Below, in pieces: positions 46,897 through 56,908 of a DNA stretch of 64,000 bases. The stretch lies in assembly GCA_910574455.1 (NCBI GenBank), contig CAJSYZ010000006.1:531981-595980 (forward strand), written 5' to 3'. The notes beneath the pieces were generated by a model. It ran no database searches. It was not told the origin of the DNA and saw nothing but the letters and a program-made list of their open reading frames with translations. The DNA is from Trichaptum fuscoviolaceum (taxonomy: Eukaryota; Basidiomycota; Agaricomycetes; Hymenochaetales; Trichaptaceae). The first letter of the stretch is position 1, and each line of letters opens with the position of its first letter. The position numbers were made by a program, and so were the translations under genes.

Positions 46897-48825
46897 CTAG
46901 TTACTACCATCGCGAATGGGTCCCGAGCTGATGTTCGAAGAGTCGTCTCCAAGAGGATTAAGGTTTTCGAGAAGCGCTAGTAAGATTTTGTAGTCTTCAC
47001 AAAAAATTGATTCACTACCAACTGCTGTGGAGACGAAAGAATCCATCTCGCGCTCTGTCGAAAAAAGGTTCTCGCGGTTGAAGTCATAATCGTCATCGGA
47101 TTGGTGAAGTTTCTGGACTAAGCCACGTAAATCACCCTCGAGGACCTTGACAAGAGGGTTGCTGGCGACTACTCCCGCCCGTTCTTGTACTGTCGGTCGA
47201 ACGTTGAGATGGAGGATTACGTGCATAAAGAGGTCGTCCGTAAGAATTAATAGACATTTCTTGATCAAATTGAATTTGTTCAGGAAGGTCTGGCGTTCTT
47301 TGCGTAGTTCATCCTCGAACTTCTGCCGGTGTACAGCATCCTCCATCTTGCCCACTTCACCAACAGTGTACAATTTGATGGATGGCTTTGTGGTATCCTG
47401 AACAGCATCCTCCTTCTCCACAGCGTCGATGACGGAAACAAGCTTGACGAGGTCGCCTGAGCGTGCCAATCGGTGGCGTACATCCACCGCTGAACCGTGT
47501 AGAAATACAGCGGAGTAATCAACTTCTACCTTCATTTTCGGTGTTCGATCTGCCGATGCCAAACCTGCCAATGAGTCTGGGATGGAGACTTCCTGATGAA
47601 CTTGTGCAATGAGGGCATCTAACAAAACCAAACATTCCTTGCACGCGTTGTACGACCATATAAGCAGAGGGACGAAGAACCTCAACGCTTGCACAGGACC
47701 CCCTATTACCACTGGCGAGTCATTAGGGTCACGCCCGGAAGCCGTGCGCTGCACTGTCGACGTGGACGAGTCAAGGCCTGATGTGAACACTGGCAGCGAA
47801 AATTCCATGGCGTGCGGGTGAGAGTAGTTGTCATTGGTAGTAGAGTTTTGGATCGCCGTCGGAAGTCGAATCATGCCTCGACCGTGACGCGTACTAGCAT
47901 CATTAAGGTAAGAGGATTCGAAGAACTTGTTCTGAAAGCAGGAGAATATGGAATTCTGGTGTATCCACCTCCCATCCCCTTTTAAGCCAACTGGATAGAA
48001 CACGTAGTGTGAGTGATAAAAGACCGTTACGCGATCCAGAAATTTCGACCATCCGGTACCATTGATGAACCTAGTATAGTACTCTCGGCGTTCTCGCGAT
48101 ATGAACTCAGAACTTGGAAGGAGCTCCGCAAGCGCCAACACCACCATTAACCTTATATCGCCTACAGTGTTCCGAATAGCAAATTCAGCGGACGTCCACT
48201 GGCAATCACCGGAGAAGAAAGTCAGTACAAATATTATCACGACTGGTACACTGCCAGTGGCAAGTCCGAGTTGTAATGAATTTATGACTTACGTTTGTAA
48301 GGTGCACATCATTCAAGTCGCCCATGTACTTGAGGAGATTAGTCAAGTTCCGTACTGCCCGGAAGTTTATCAACAACTGCCTTTTCTTGACTTTGTCTAG
48401 CTCCTCTTGGTAATCATGAAGGGCTCGTCTTGTCTGTTGGACCACTATCTTAAAGATGGCCACCGTGGAGAGAAGAAGTTTGTCATTCTGGGTCGCATAA
48501 CGGCGATAATGATTATGCCGTATCTCGTTAACTATCTTCGTGGAGAGTGTGTCAATGGCCTGGATTCCGACGTTTGAGTTCTTAGCGAACACGTCAAGTC
48601 GTTTGAGGAGATCGCCTTCGACGAAGCCTGTAGAGCCGTGAAAGTCTAGAGAAAGTAGACGACCATCTGTCTCAATTGAGTCTTGCGCTCGATGTTAGAT
48701 GATTTGAGTTTCCTACCACTAAGAGGATCCGCCTCGTAACTTGAATACGAGTCGTCACTAGTAGTACTGCCAGTGTCCGAGTCTGTATCATGGTCATCCG
48801 GATCGCTGAAGTAGAGGTATGACAT
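46897..48825 (-). CDS. 594-aa protein of unknown family in the element block
   Basis: Three exons (48717-48825, 48293-48666 and 46897-48198) give an exact 594-codon frame. The start MSYLYFSDPDDHDTDSDTGS is acidic; a second in-frame ATG lies at 48849. The middle is helical, with KLLLSTVAIFKIVVQQTRRA and ALHDYQEELDKVKKRQLLIN. The carboxyl half contains FVPLLIWSYNACKECLVLLD and KFEDELRKERQTFLNKFNLI. No catalytic motif or known domain was recognised. Intron 2 (48199-48292) contains a perfect CACTGCCAGTG palindrome (48249-48259). All frames are intact, which suggests selection rather than decay. Within the block it is convergent with the transposase. Confidence 0.75.
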
Positions 48826-50089
48826 TTTCAGAGTCTTGTCAAAGAGCAACTTGAATAGTGAAAGTGGGCTCGAGCTTTCAGCTCAGTGAGTACTTATACG
48901 GCAACAGGGGGATCACTAGCACACGCCGCTGTGGCCCCGTCGGTACTACTATGTAGTAACTTGAGTTGAAACCATACCCGCAGGCTGCCCAGTGGTCGCC
49001 AGCACTGGTGGCAGCAGTGCCACAGTGGCACAGGACCCCAGCAACTTGAACTTGAACAAGTTCAAGTTGAAGCCCTAGTACTAGTACTGCCAGTGCCAGC
49101 CTTAGCCTGAGTACTATATACTCAGGCTACTGCTCGGGCCGTGACACCGGCGCAGATGATCATGCCGGGCCTTCAAGTTCAAGTTGTCCGGATAATTGTT
49201 CTTTGAAAAGTTTGAGCTCAGGCTCTAGGCTTACTACTAGTAGTAGTAGTAGTACACTGGCATTCCAGATAGTATTTGAAGGAATCAAAATTTGAAAAAT
49301 GTGAAGTAAATTTCCAGCTAAATCACCCCAAAAAGTGCGGAGGCCTGTTCAAGTTGCAAGTTTGGCTAACAATGCCCTATACTAGTAGTAGTATTCAAGT
49401 TGTTGCTGAATTCTTCTCTGAAAGACCGGGCGCCGATCCTGAACTTCGATTCTTTTTTCCGACCTAAGGCTTGTACCACTGCCAGTGGCAACTTCAAGTT
49501 CAACTTGAAGTTGACTCGGAGGCGGCAGACCCCGGCAGTGGCCCGGCACAACTTAAAGGCCTGCCAAAGCTTTTATCGGATTTGGATAGTAACCATCCCC
49601 GGATCATGATGCAACCAACTTGAAGGCATGGCCCGGGTACGGAGTCCGGATGAAAGGACTGCCAAAGGCCTGCCCGGCAGTCCGACTAAAATTGCGCTAA
49701 AAGTTCCCAGTCCCGCTCTTTTCCGAATTCTAGTACTACTAGTAGTAAGAGAATCCACAGTTCAAGTTGAAGTGTTTTGTCCGGATAAAACCCATCCATT
49801 CAAGAGTTTCCGGCAGGCCTAGCCTGAGTATGATACTACTAGTAGTAGTAGTACTATTCGGACTCCTCGGGGTCCTAGCGCCACTTGGAACTTGAGGCTC
49901 CGACTTACTAATACTATCTGAGACAGCATCACGATCAGTGATAAGCTGAGTTCAAATTGTAACAAGTACTACATAGTAGTACATACTACTACGCCAAGGC
50001 TGCGACCCTGACCCTGTGCCCATCGCCGTGTCACTCAGGCTCACTCACTGGCAGGCTGGCAGACTCCGAGTCTAACTGCACAATAAACA
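48826..50089. other. 1.26-kb palindrome-dense spacer
   Basis: This spacer separates two divergent genes and is packed with palindromes. It has AGCCTGAGTA/TACTCAGGCT arms at 49104-49128, CACTGCCAGTG at 49477-49487, a 23-base odd palindrome at 49490-49512, TTCAAGTTGAA at 49761-49771, GACTCCGAGTC at 50062-50072, and many ACTAGTAGTAGT tracts (49237-49255, 49380-49392, 49728-49746, 49833-49855). No coding exon is convincing. The short frames at 49276-49822 are built from these words. Confidence 0.6.
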
Positions 50090-53000
50090 ATGACAACTAG
50101 TCCTGCGGTAGACTTGCATGATGACAAGACTCAGCCTCAGGCTAAGGCTAGCACAATCAAAGAAGCATTGCAGGCCTTCGGTGTGTAGTACTATACGGTT
50201 TAATAGTAATTCATCACTCACAGGCATGGTCATCACTGGCATCTTGAATGTTATTAAATAGGGCTCAAGCATCAATCAGTACTACTCAATGGACTGTCAC
50301 CTGCCATAGAGATTGCAACGGAGTCCGAAATAACCAGTCCGTATGGTATGTAGTATACTGCTTGATCGTTACAACCAGCAAAATACTCATGATCATTATG
50401 GTCAAATAGGGCGGATATTACTGCAAGACAGTACTCCTGAAAGGGTGTCGCTTCGCCTTCCAAAGGAACACACCAAAGTTGTGCGAGCAGATGATATAGT
50501 ATTAGAGTCACCAACGGATTCTGGAGGCAAAGCATTGTTGGACTCCACCAACACTTCACAGTCTTATTCCTCTGAAGTAGCAGATGAACTCGTGACGAAA
50601 GCAAAGTCATCATGGGAAAACTACCGTAGTCGAAGTGTTCCGCTTGCACAAGAAATTTTGCGCCAAATGTCGGAACTGCGTGTTGAAGCAGAACCGCTTG
50701 CGGGAATCGCGTTACGCCATCTGGAGGAAGACGTAGGGGACGCTACTTGGGAGGCGCGCGTGGGCCCGGGGAAAACTAATACCGTTTATGATCTGGGCCA
50801 AAAGATCAGGGCTGAAATGGCTGTCGACGCTCCTCAAGAGCATTTTTGGTCCTTGGAGTCGAAGCGCGGGGATGAGGCAGAGGCGGGAAGGTTAAAGTGG
50901 CAATCGCTGCAGAGAGATGTTGAAAACCTGATACGAGAACTCGACGAATGCCTGAAGTACAGCGTTTCCAAGTCGCGCATCGCCATCAAAGAGCTAAAAA
51001 AGGGCTTGACGGCAGACCTTCCAAACGACCTCACCTCCGTGATCAAAAGTCTCAATGAAATCGCGAATGAGCTTCAGGAAGAGCAGCCGAACAGTACTCT
51101 CTACGTGAAGCTCAAATCGCTCAAGAGGACTCTCCAAATCATTGACTTGAAAACGGAGATGGCCGACGGCGAGAATCATCGCTCTACCATCCAAGTGCAG
51201 CACATGTATGGTTTGGTAGTATCAGCGTTTGCTGAAGTAAGTTTGATGTTCAAGTTACTGCTCTGCGTCTTCATTCGTTTACATGATTCACATGGCACTG
51301 GCAGTTGGAGCATGCGGCCGCCGCCACCGCCATCCGCTCTCTGTGCGAGAATGCCAGAGATGACTTGTTCAAGGCGTTCCGGTACGCATATCCGGAACTA
51401 GATTCGTTCAAGATTGAGCCGGCCAGTAAAAAACCTGTCGCCGATACGGGTGTGAAACCATCCGCATTGTACAGAAAGGTTTCGACCTTGCACAAGTCCT
51501 TCATCTACCCACCGACTGAGACTAAGCCCGCCACTCAGCCTGAGGCCGGCACCGTCACGACTCAGCCTGAGGCCGGCACCGTCACGACTCAGCCTGAGGC
51601 CGGCTCACCCAACACGAACAAGTCAGCGAAGAAGAAGAAGGGGAAGAACCCGAAGAATAAACCCCCGAACACAGAACTTCGCGAAGCTGAGGCTACTGAG
51701 CCCAACACTCAGCCTAGTGGCGTTAAACGTAACGAGGACCCGACCATGTCGAATAAAGGTCCTACTAGTGAGCTTACACAATACGCTCAGTCTGACAACC
51801 CCCCCGACTCGGACACGAAGCTTCCGAGTCCGCGATTCCATTACCAGAATTTGGTTGCAAAGAGTGAAGACTTGGAGACGCTGAAAGGAAATCTCCGTAC
51901 CGAGTACGACGAAAACGCAGAGGAAGTGCCAGAGCTTGGGCAACCTGCAAACTATGATCTCTTGGACGTGATGGGCATCAACACTATGTTCAAATCCTTC
52001 CTTCCGCGCTTTCACGGCGCACTCGAATTTAACTTCGCCCTCTTCCTGCTCTTAAAAGAGCAGGTCATCAAAATGGAGGAGAAGATACAAAACATCCTTA
52101 ATACTGAGGATCAGCAATCTTTATGCGATATCTTCGATAACCCTAAGAACGAAAAATATAAGGAGATTCTATCTTGTGGCGTAATGCCAACGACGAAAGA
52201 TGACAATTCAGAAGAAAGGAATAAATTCTTAAAGCGTGTTCGAGTTAGCACCGAAGTAGATGGGTTTTCGGGGAAATCAGACTCTGCCTTCACTCTATCA
52301 CTTGAAGACGAGGATTACGGCTTCAATGCGATGGCCTCGCTGGACTATATAGGTTCGGAGGAATTGCCAACACGTATGTATATCAACCAAGAAAGGCAGG
52401 CCAAGAAGGCAAGGGACAACTTGAAGGAGGCCGAGCCTGAGGAGGCCGAGGATGCGCATAAGGAAGCCGCAGAAGTCTTGAAGAAGCAGGACTTCAAGTC
52501 CCTCCCCATCGCACTCAAGCTACACAACTTCATTGGCGACTTGGTGACCTTTTGCGTTGAAAAGTTCGAACGTCTGTCCGAAACGAAAGAGGTGACTATC
52601 GCTGGTCGTGTTGTCAACGTGGAGTATCTGAAAGAGCTGCAAATATGTGATCTTCCGTTAGGCTTGCATTCTCGACCCGGCTTCAAGAGAACGTCGAAGA
52701 TTGCGAAACTTCTGGTCCACCTCAGACATCGGCGCAACATTCATCGTGAGCGAGCATCGTGTCTCCTTCGCGCAATACAGATTATTCTTTGCGACATACC
52801 CGGCGAAGTCGTCAAAGACGGTGAACCATTCCGCAATTTACTGAACCGATACCAACATGGACGAGTTCGTCCCTTCGCTGCGCAAACGGTTTTAGCTCTT
52901 GTTTTACGTGCAGAGGCGAACTTAAATTATCCCATGGGTACGGACCGAATGAGGCATCTTGTGGCTCTGGCTCTGATACAGGCACCTGCCAAACTTTATG

Positions 53001-53551
53001 GCCGAGAGTTGGAAGATGTCCAGGAAACCCCGTCTTGGATTAAAGATTATATGCTCTCCGAAGAGGGGCCCTACTCCATGGTCAAGAAAGGACCTCAAGA
53101 AACCCTTGACATTAATGCTCTTCTTACCCTTCTGCACGTAGTCTGGGGTGTGCCATTTACGCTCAAGGATCAAGAACCGGACAAAGTTGTAGATCGGCAA
53201 GTTGAATTGTCAAAGTCAGTTAAGGGCAAGGAGCGAGAACCGGGCAATGTCAATGTCAAGTTTCTGTCTGATCTTACGAGTGCAATTGCAGATGCGAGTG
53301 CAGATGCGAGTGCAGATGCGAGTGCAGATGCGAGTGCAGATGCGAGTGCAGATGCGAGTGCAGATGCGAGTGCAGATGCGAGTGGAAGCGATGGAAACGG
53401 AAGCGACTCCGAGTCAGCGGCTCTACTACCTAAGCACCATCACTTGCTTCGACGAATAGCAACATCAGTATCACAGCTCATGGATAGCATCTGGGAGAGT
53501 TATGTAAATTCTATGGAAAAGGTAGACATTTATACTTGGGATTTCCACTGA
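50090..53551 (+). CDS. 1082-aa protein of unknown family in the element block
   Basis: Four exons (50090-50180, 50262-50345, 50410-51236 and 51305-53551) join exactly to 1082 aa. The start MTTSPAVDLHDDKTQPQAKA was found by extending past the longest single frame. The amino half is helical and charged (LIRELDECLKYSVSKSRIAI, then LNEIANELQEEQPNSTLYVK). A basic linker follows with three TTQPEAGTV-like units and KKKKGKNPKNKP. The carboxyl half looks like a globular helical domain (LPIALKLHNFIGDLVTFCVE, KIAKLLVHLRHRRNIHRERA, FRNLLNRYQHGRVRPFAAQT, LLTLLHVVWGVPFTLKDQEP). Near the end an eight-unit ADAS repeat precedes a Ser/Asp stretch. No known domain was recognised. The intact frame over 3.2 kb of coding DNA argues for function. 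It is divergent from the 594-aa gene across the palindrome-dense spacer. Confidence 0.78.
51534..51604 (+). repeat. 27-bp coding tandem repeat containing CTCAGCCTGAG
   Basis: Three units of ACTCAGCCTGAGGCCGGCAC plus CGTCACG encode TQPEAGTVT. Each contains the odd palindrome CTCAGCCTGAG (51534-51544, 51561-51571, 51588-51598). Confidence 0.9.
53288..53383 (+). repeat. 12-bp coding tandem repeat, eight units
   Basis: Eight perfect GCAGATGCGAGT units encode (Ala-Asp-Ala-Ser) repeats near the carboxyl end of the 1082-aa protein. The perfection of the DNA suggests recent expansion. Confidence 0.95.
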
Positions 53552-53589
53552 GCTTGCCTCGGATGTAGTAGTAGTACTGGGAGGACTCG

Positions 53590-56049
53590 GTACTCAAACT
53601 ATTTCTAACTGTTTTCTTTTCGTAGTATTACCTCATACCAGTGCATACCACTAGTATTCAAGTTGTGTCTTTGTATGTTTGTCTCCTGTTCTGTGTTCGT
53701 CGACCTTATACTTGTGTTTTCTGTGCATCGGTATTCAAGTTGTTGTATGACTGTATGTAAATAAAAAACGATATGAATTGTTTACTAACTATTCCAAGTC
53801 GGACTTGGACTCACTGGCACCAGTGATGCTCTAATTACTGCTCGATAAATTCACGACTGGCTCGAATCCGGGTCTACCAACCTGAAGACCGAACATCGTT
53901 ACGGGTCACTGTTCGGCAACTTGAACTTTTGAGCTGAACTTGAAGTCCCACGACTCGGTCTCAGGCTCTGACTCGGAAGTTCTTCCGATTCGGAGGTCAG
54001 CTTGAAGTCGGAAACTACTAGTACTAGTAAACTAAGCCTGAGGGGCGAAGGTCGGTCCGGCTACTACTACAACTGCTCTGCTCGACAACTATTAGGTATA
54101 ATAATTTTAATGGAATGACCGGTTGTTATTCTCGGGACGTTCTAGGTCAGAGGGAACTGGACGGCTTGACTTATGCTATTGCCTTCTGGCAGACGACGGA
54201 GGAGCTGGAACAAATGGGCTTTGCGACCAACCTTGATTCAAAGACAGACACGCAACTTGGTAGTATTGTTTTCCCGACTCCGAGTCAGCAAGAGCCCGAC
54301 GTGGACATCGCCGCTCGCCTTTTCCCAGACTGAGCCCCTTCCTCAACTCCCCCACCATGCGCACAAACTCTCTCATCTCATCCTCTTGCACTACCTTGAG
54401 GCTTGTCATTTTCTTCAACCTTGGCGCTGTCTCCTTCACATACGACATCTTCCATGCGCTGCTCTCCTGCACTTTGTACTAAATTATGTCGTAACAGATC
54501 TGGGCGGAATGGGAGACAGAGGTCTGCACGAGCATGGCACAGGAGTTCAAGGCTGGTGAGTTTTATTCTCCTTCTCAATCCTTTTACTTCACGTTATTTA
54601 CATACCATTTGATACAGAATCCTAGCTCACACCGTTTACAGCGCACGCAAGATGGTGCAATTCTGGAACACCGCCAGACAGCACCACCACCATTGCCATC
54701 GCACTCCTGCTACTAGTAGTACCCAGCATCGACATGATGACTTCCCACGTGGGGTCTGACACTGGCATCACAGGCCCTCCGTCGTCACCACTGACAGCCA
54801 TGGTCAGATTGGAAACTAGAGACTTCCGGAGACACTTTCATTGTTGTGGGGACTGGTAAGTAGCCCTAGTAGTTATCCGCTATTGCAACAATAGCTCATG
54901 ACCCGATGAACACAACTACATGACTGGCTGATGCTATGGTTGTTGAAGCGCTTAGAATGCCAGCACGCTTACGAGTTCGAGACGACAGCGCGCACCATCT
55001 TGCCGGGCAAGTCTTCTTTCAGAGACAAGTCATTCGGAGATGAGGAGCTCAAAGGCTTCCAGTTTGCCTCACCAGACGACCATCAAATTCATATCTATTT
55101 CGCTGATTCCATGGCTCATGGCGGGGATTTAAGAGATGCTCCTTGCCGACACAAGGGACTTCTTGCAATCAGAGAAGGTATGTACATAAAGTGCCACACA
55201 TCGACTGAAAGTTTAACCTCTCTTTCTGAATCAGTGGTGCGCTGACCGTGGTAACCGCTCTCGTCGCGACAATTTCCTCTATTGTGTCCCTGGCTTGGGC
55301 AGATCATCGTTGATCCATGCCCTTGCTGGCGCGCTCATGCTCGACATTCTCGCCATCTCACGTTCCGCTCTTTGGATGAACGATGTGACGTTGTCGTCGC
55401 TTATGGGCCGTGTGCCTGCCCCGTGAATTGTCCTTCTCGAGGACCTTGACGCTGCATTCACTCGCTCAACTTCGCGCGACGGGTCCTCAACCTGTGTTCC
55501 TGGTGGTAAGAAGAAGAGCTCTTTGTTGTCCGACAACAAGGATAAGATGACGATGATGACGACAATGAAGAAATTGGCAAGAAGAAGAAAAGCAAGAAAT
55601 ATGACACTCTATCCGACGTGAACACGCTCTCTCTTTCTGGCTTTCTTAATGCACTTGATGGTGTCGCCGCTGCTGTTGGCCGCTTCCTCGTCCCGTCGCA
55701 GCGACGAACCATCTTGAGCGTTTCGACCCCGCGCTCTCGCACCCCGGTGGTATGGATGTTTGGATCGAGTTCAAAAGCGCAAGCCCTAGGCAGGCTCAAG
55801 CGCTCTTCTGCGACTTCTTCCTGTACGCGGACGTCAAGAAGCCCGAGATCACCAAACGCGAAGGCGAGCTCGATGGGATCAGCCTCCCCACCCCACCCCA
55901 TCCTCTGGATCGATTTCGGAAATTCCGGTGTCGGTATTTGCGTCCGATGCCTCGAGTACCGCAACCTTGAGCTCGAGCTCATTGATGAGAGGTGCGTCAA
56001 ACAGTCTACCTGACGTTGGCAAAGCAGCTCACGACGCAAATTGCGAATT
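53590..56049 (+). repeat. 2.46-kb direct repeat, copy 1
   Basis: Nearly identical to 59859-62334 in the same orientation. It starts GTACTCA.ACTATT.CTAACTG and ends CGCAAATTGCGAATT. Differences are mostly single-base insertions or deletions, many in homopolymers, with few substitutions. Confidence 0.93.
54115..56012 (+). pseudogene. BCS1-like AAA ATPase pseudogene, copy 1
   Basis: BCS1-family AAA proteins are mitochondrial inner-membrane translocases; fungi carry many diverged copies. Here, pieces in shifting frames read WLMLWLLKRLECQHAYEFET and FQFASPDDHQIHIYFADSMA (BCS1 amino-terminal domain). They are followed by SLIHALAGALMLDILAISRS, IVLLEDLDAAFTRSTSRDGS (Walker B region), NTLSLSGFLNALDGVAAA and DVWIEFKSASPRQAQALFCD. 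The Walker A loop reads PGLGRSS instead of PGTGKSS, so the catalytic Lys is lost. An in-frame stop precedes Walker B, and several frame changes are needed. The first part (54115-54333, MTGCYSRDVLGQRELDGLTY) is not recognised and may belong to another sequence. Confidence 0.75.
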
Positions 56050-56908
56050 CGAATGCCAGTGCCAGCCTGAGTGTTTTTGGTGTCGTGGGAAATTACTCAA
56101 AAGGCCTAAGTTACAGGATATGTTGATTTTTTACAACAGAATGCACAGTGCATTCACCATTCTAACTTTGCAGAAAGCTTCTTTAGATGTCTTACTATAC
56201 ATCATAAAATTATCAAGAGTATCTGATTAGTTGTTCAGAAGATATTACAGAAAGAATGTCAGATTCATGAATTAAAAGCAAATTTTGGCTTTATTTGGCA
56301 TTTTTGAGGTACTCGGCACTTTCAAGAGCCATGCAGGCAATAACCAGTCATGAAACTCCTATAGTAGGACAAGTAGACATATAGCTATATGCTGCTAAAT
56401 TTTGAAGCTTTATGGGTTTGAGATGAGAGTTTCCGGCAGCATATAAAGACGAAAATGATGCCAAATTTGGTAACCCCGAGAACACTGAAAGTCCTTGTTA
56501 TCTTCTTACTTCAAGTTTGATTGAGAATTTCCTTTCTTTTTATACTATTATACGTAGAACAAAGATGCAGTTATACACACATATTTATAGAATTTTTGCT
56601 GCTATGTGGAAGTAATAAAACTCGAAAAACCAGAAATCAGGGGGGTGACAATCATCTTTAGTACTACTACTAGTAGTAACCGGCTGTACTAGTAGTAACT
56701 TAGTAAGCCTGAGTAGTACTACTAGTACTAGTACTAGTAGTAGTAGTAAGCACTGCCGGTGCCATGGCACTGCCAGCCTGAGTGCCACTGGTTGAAGACG
56801 ACGCACTCAGTTTCCCACTGCATTCTTTCCCATTTCGTCCCAATAGTACTACCTATTCATCTTGAACTCGAAAGCACAACAGCAACGACTTCAACTTGAA
56901 TCAGCATC
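56050..56908. other. AT-rich and palindrome-rich spacer
   Basis: 56100-56560 is AT-rich with no gene seen. 56655-56790 is dense in ACTACTAGTAGT, CACTGCCGGTG and CCAGCCTGAGTG words. Confidence 0.5.

Noticed and set aside
54115..54333. 72-codon frame in both direct repeats as a real small gene
   Set aside because: It is duplicated with the surrounding pseudogene, holds a GACTCCGAGTC word, and ends where the copies diverge by an indel; support is too weak to call it a gene.
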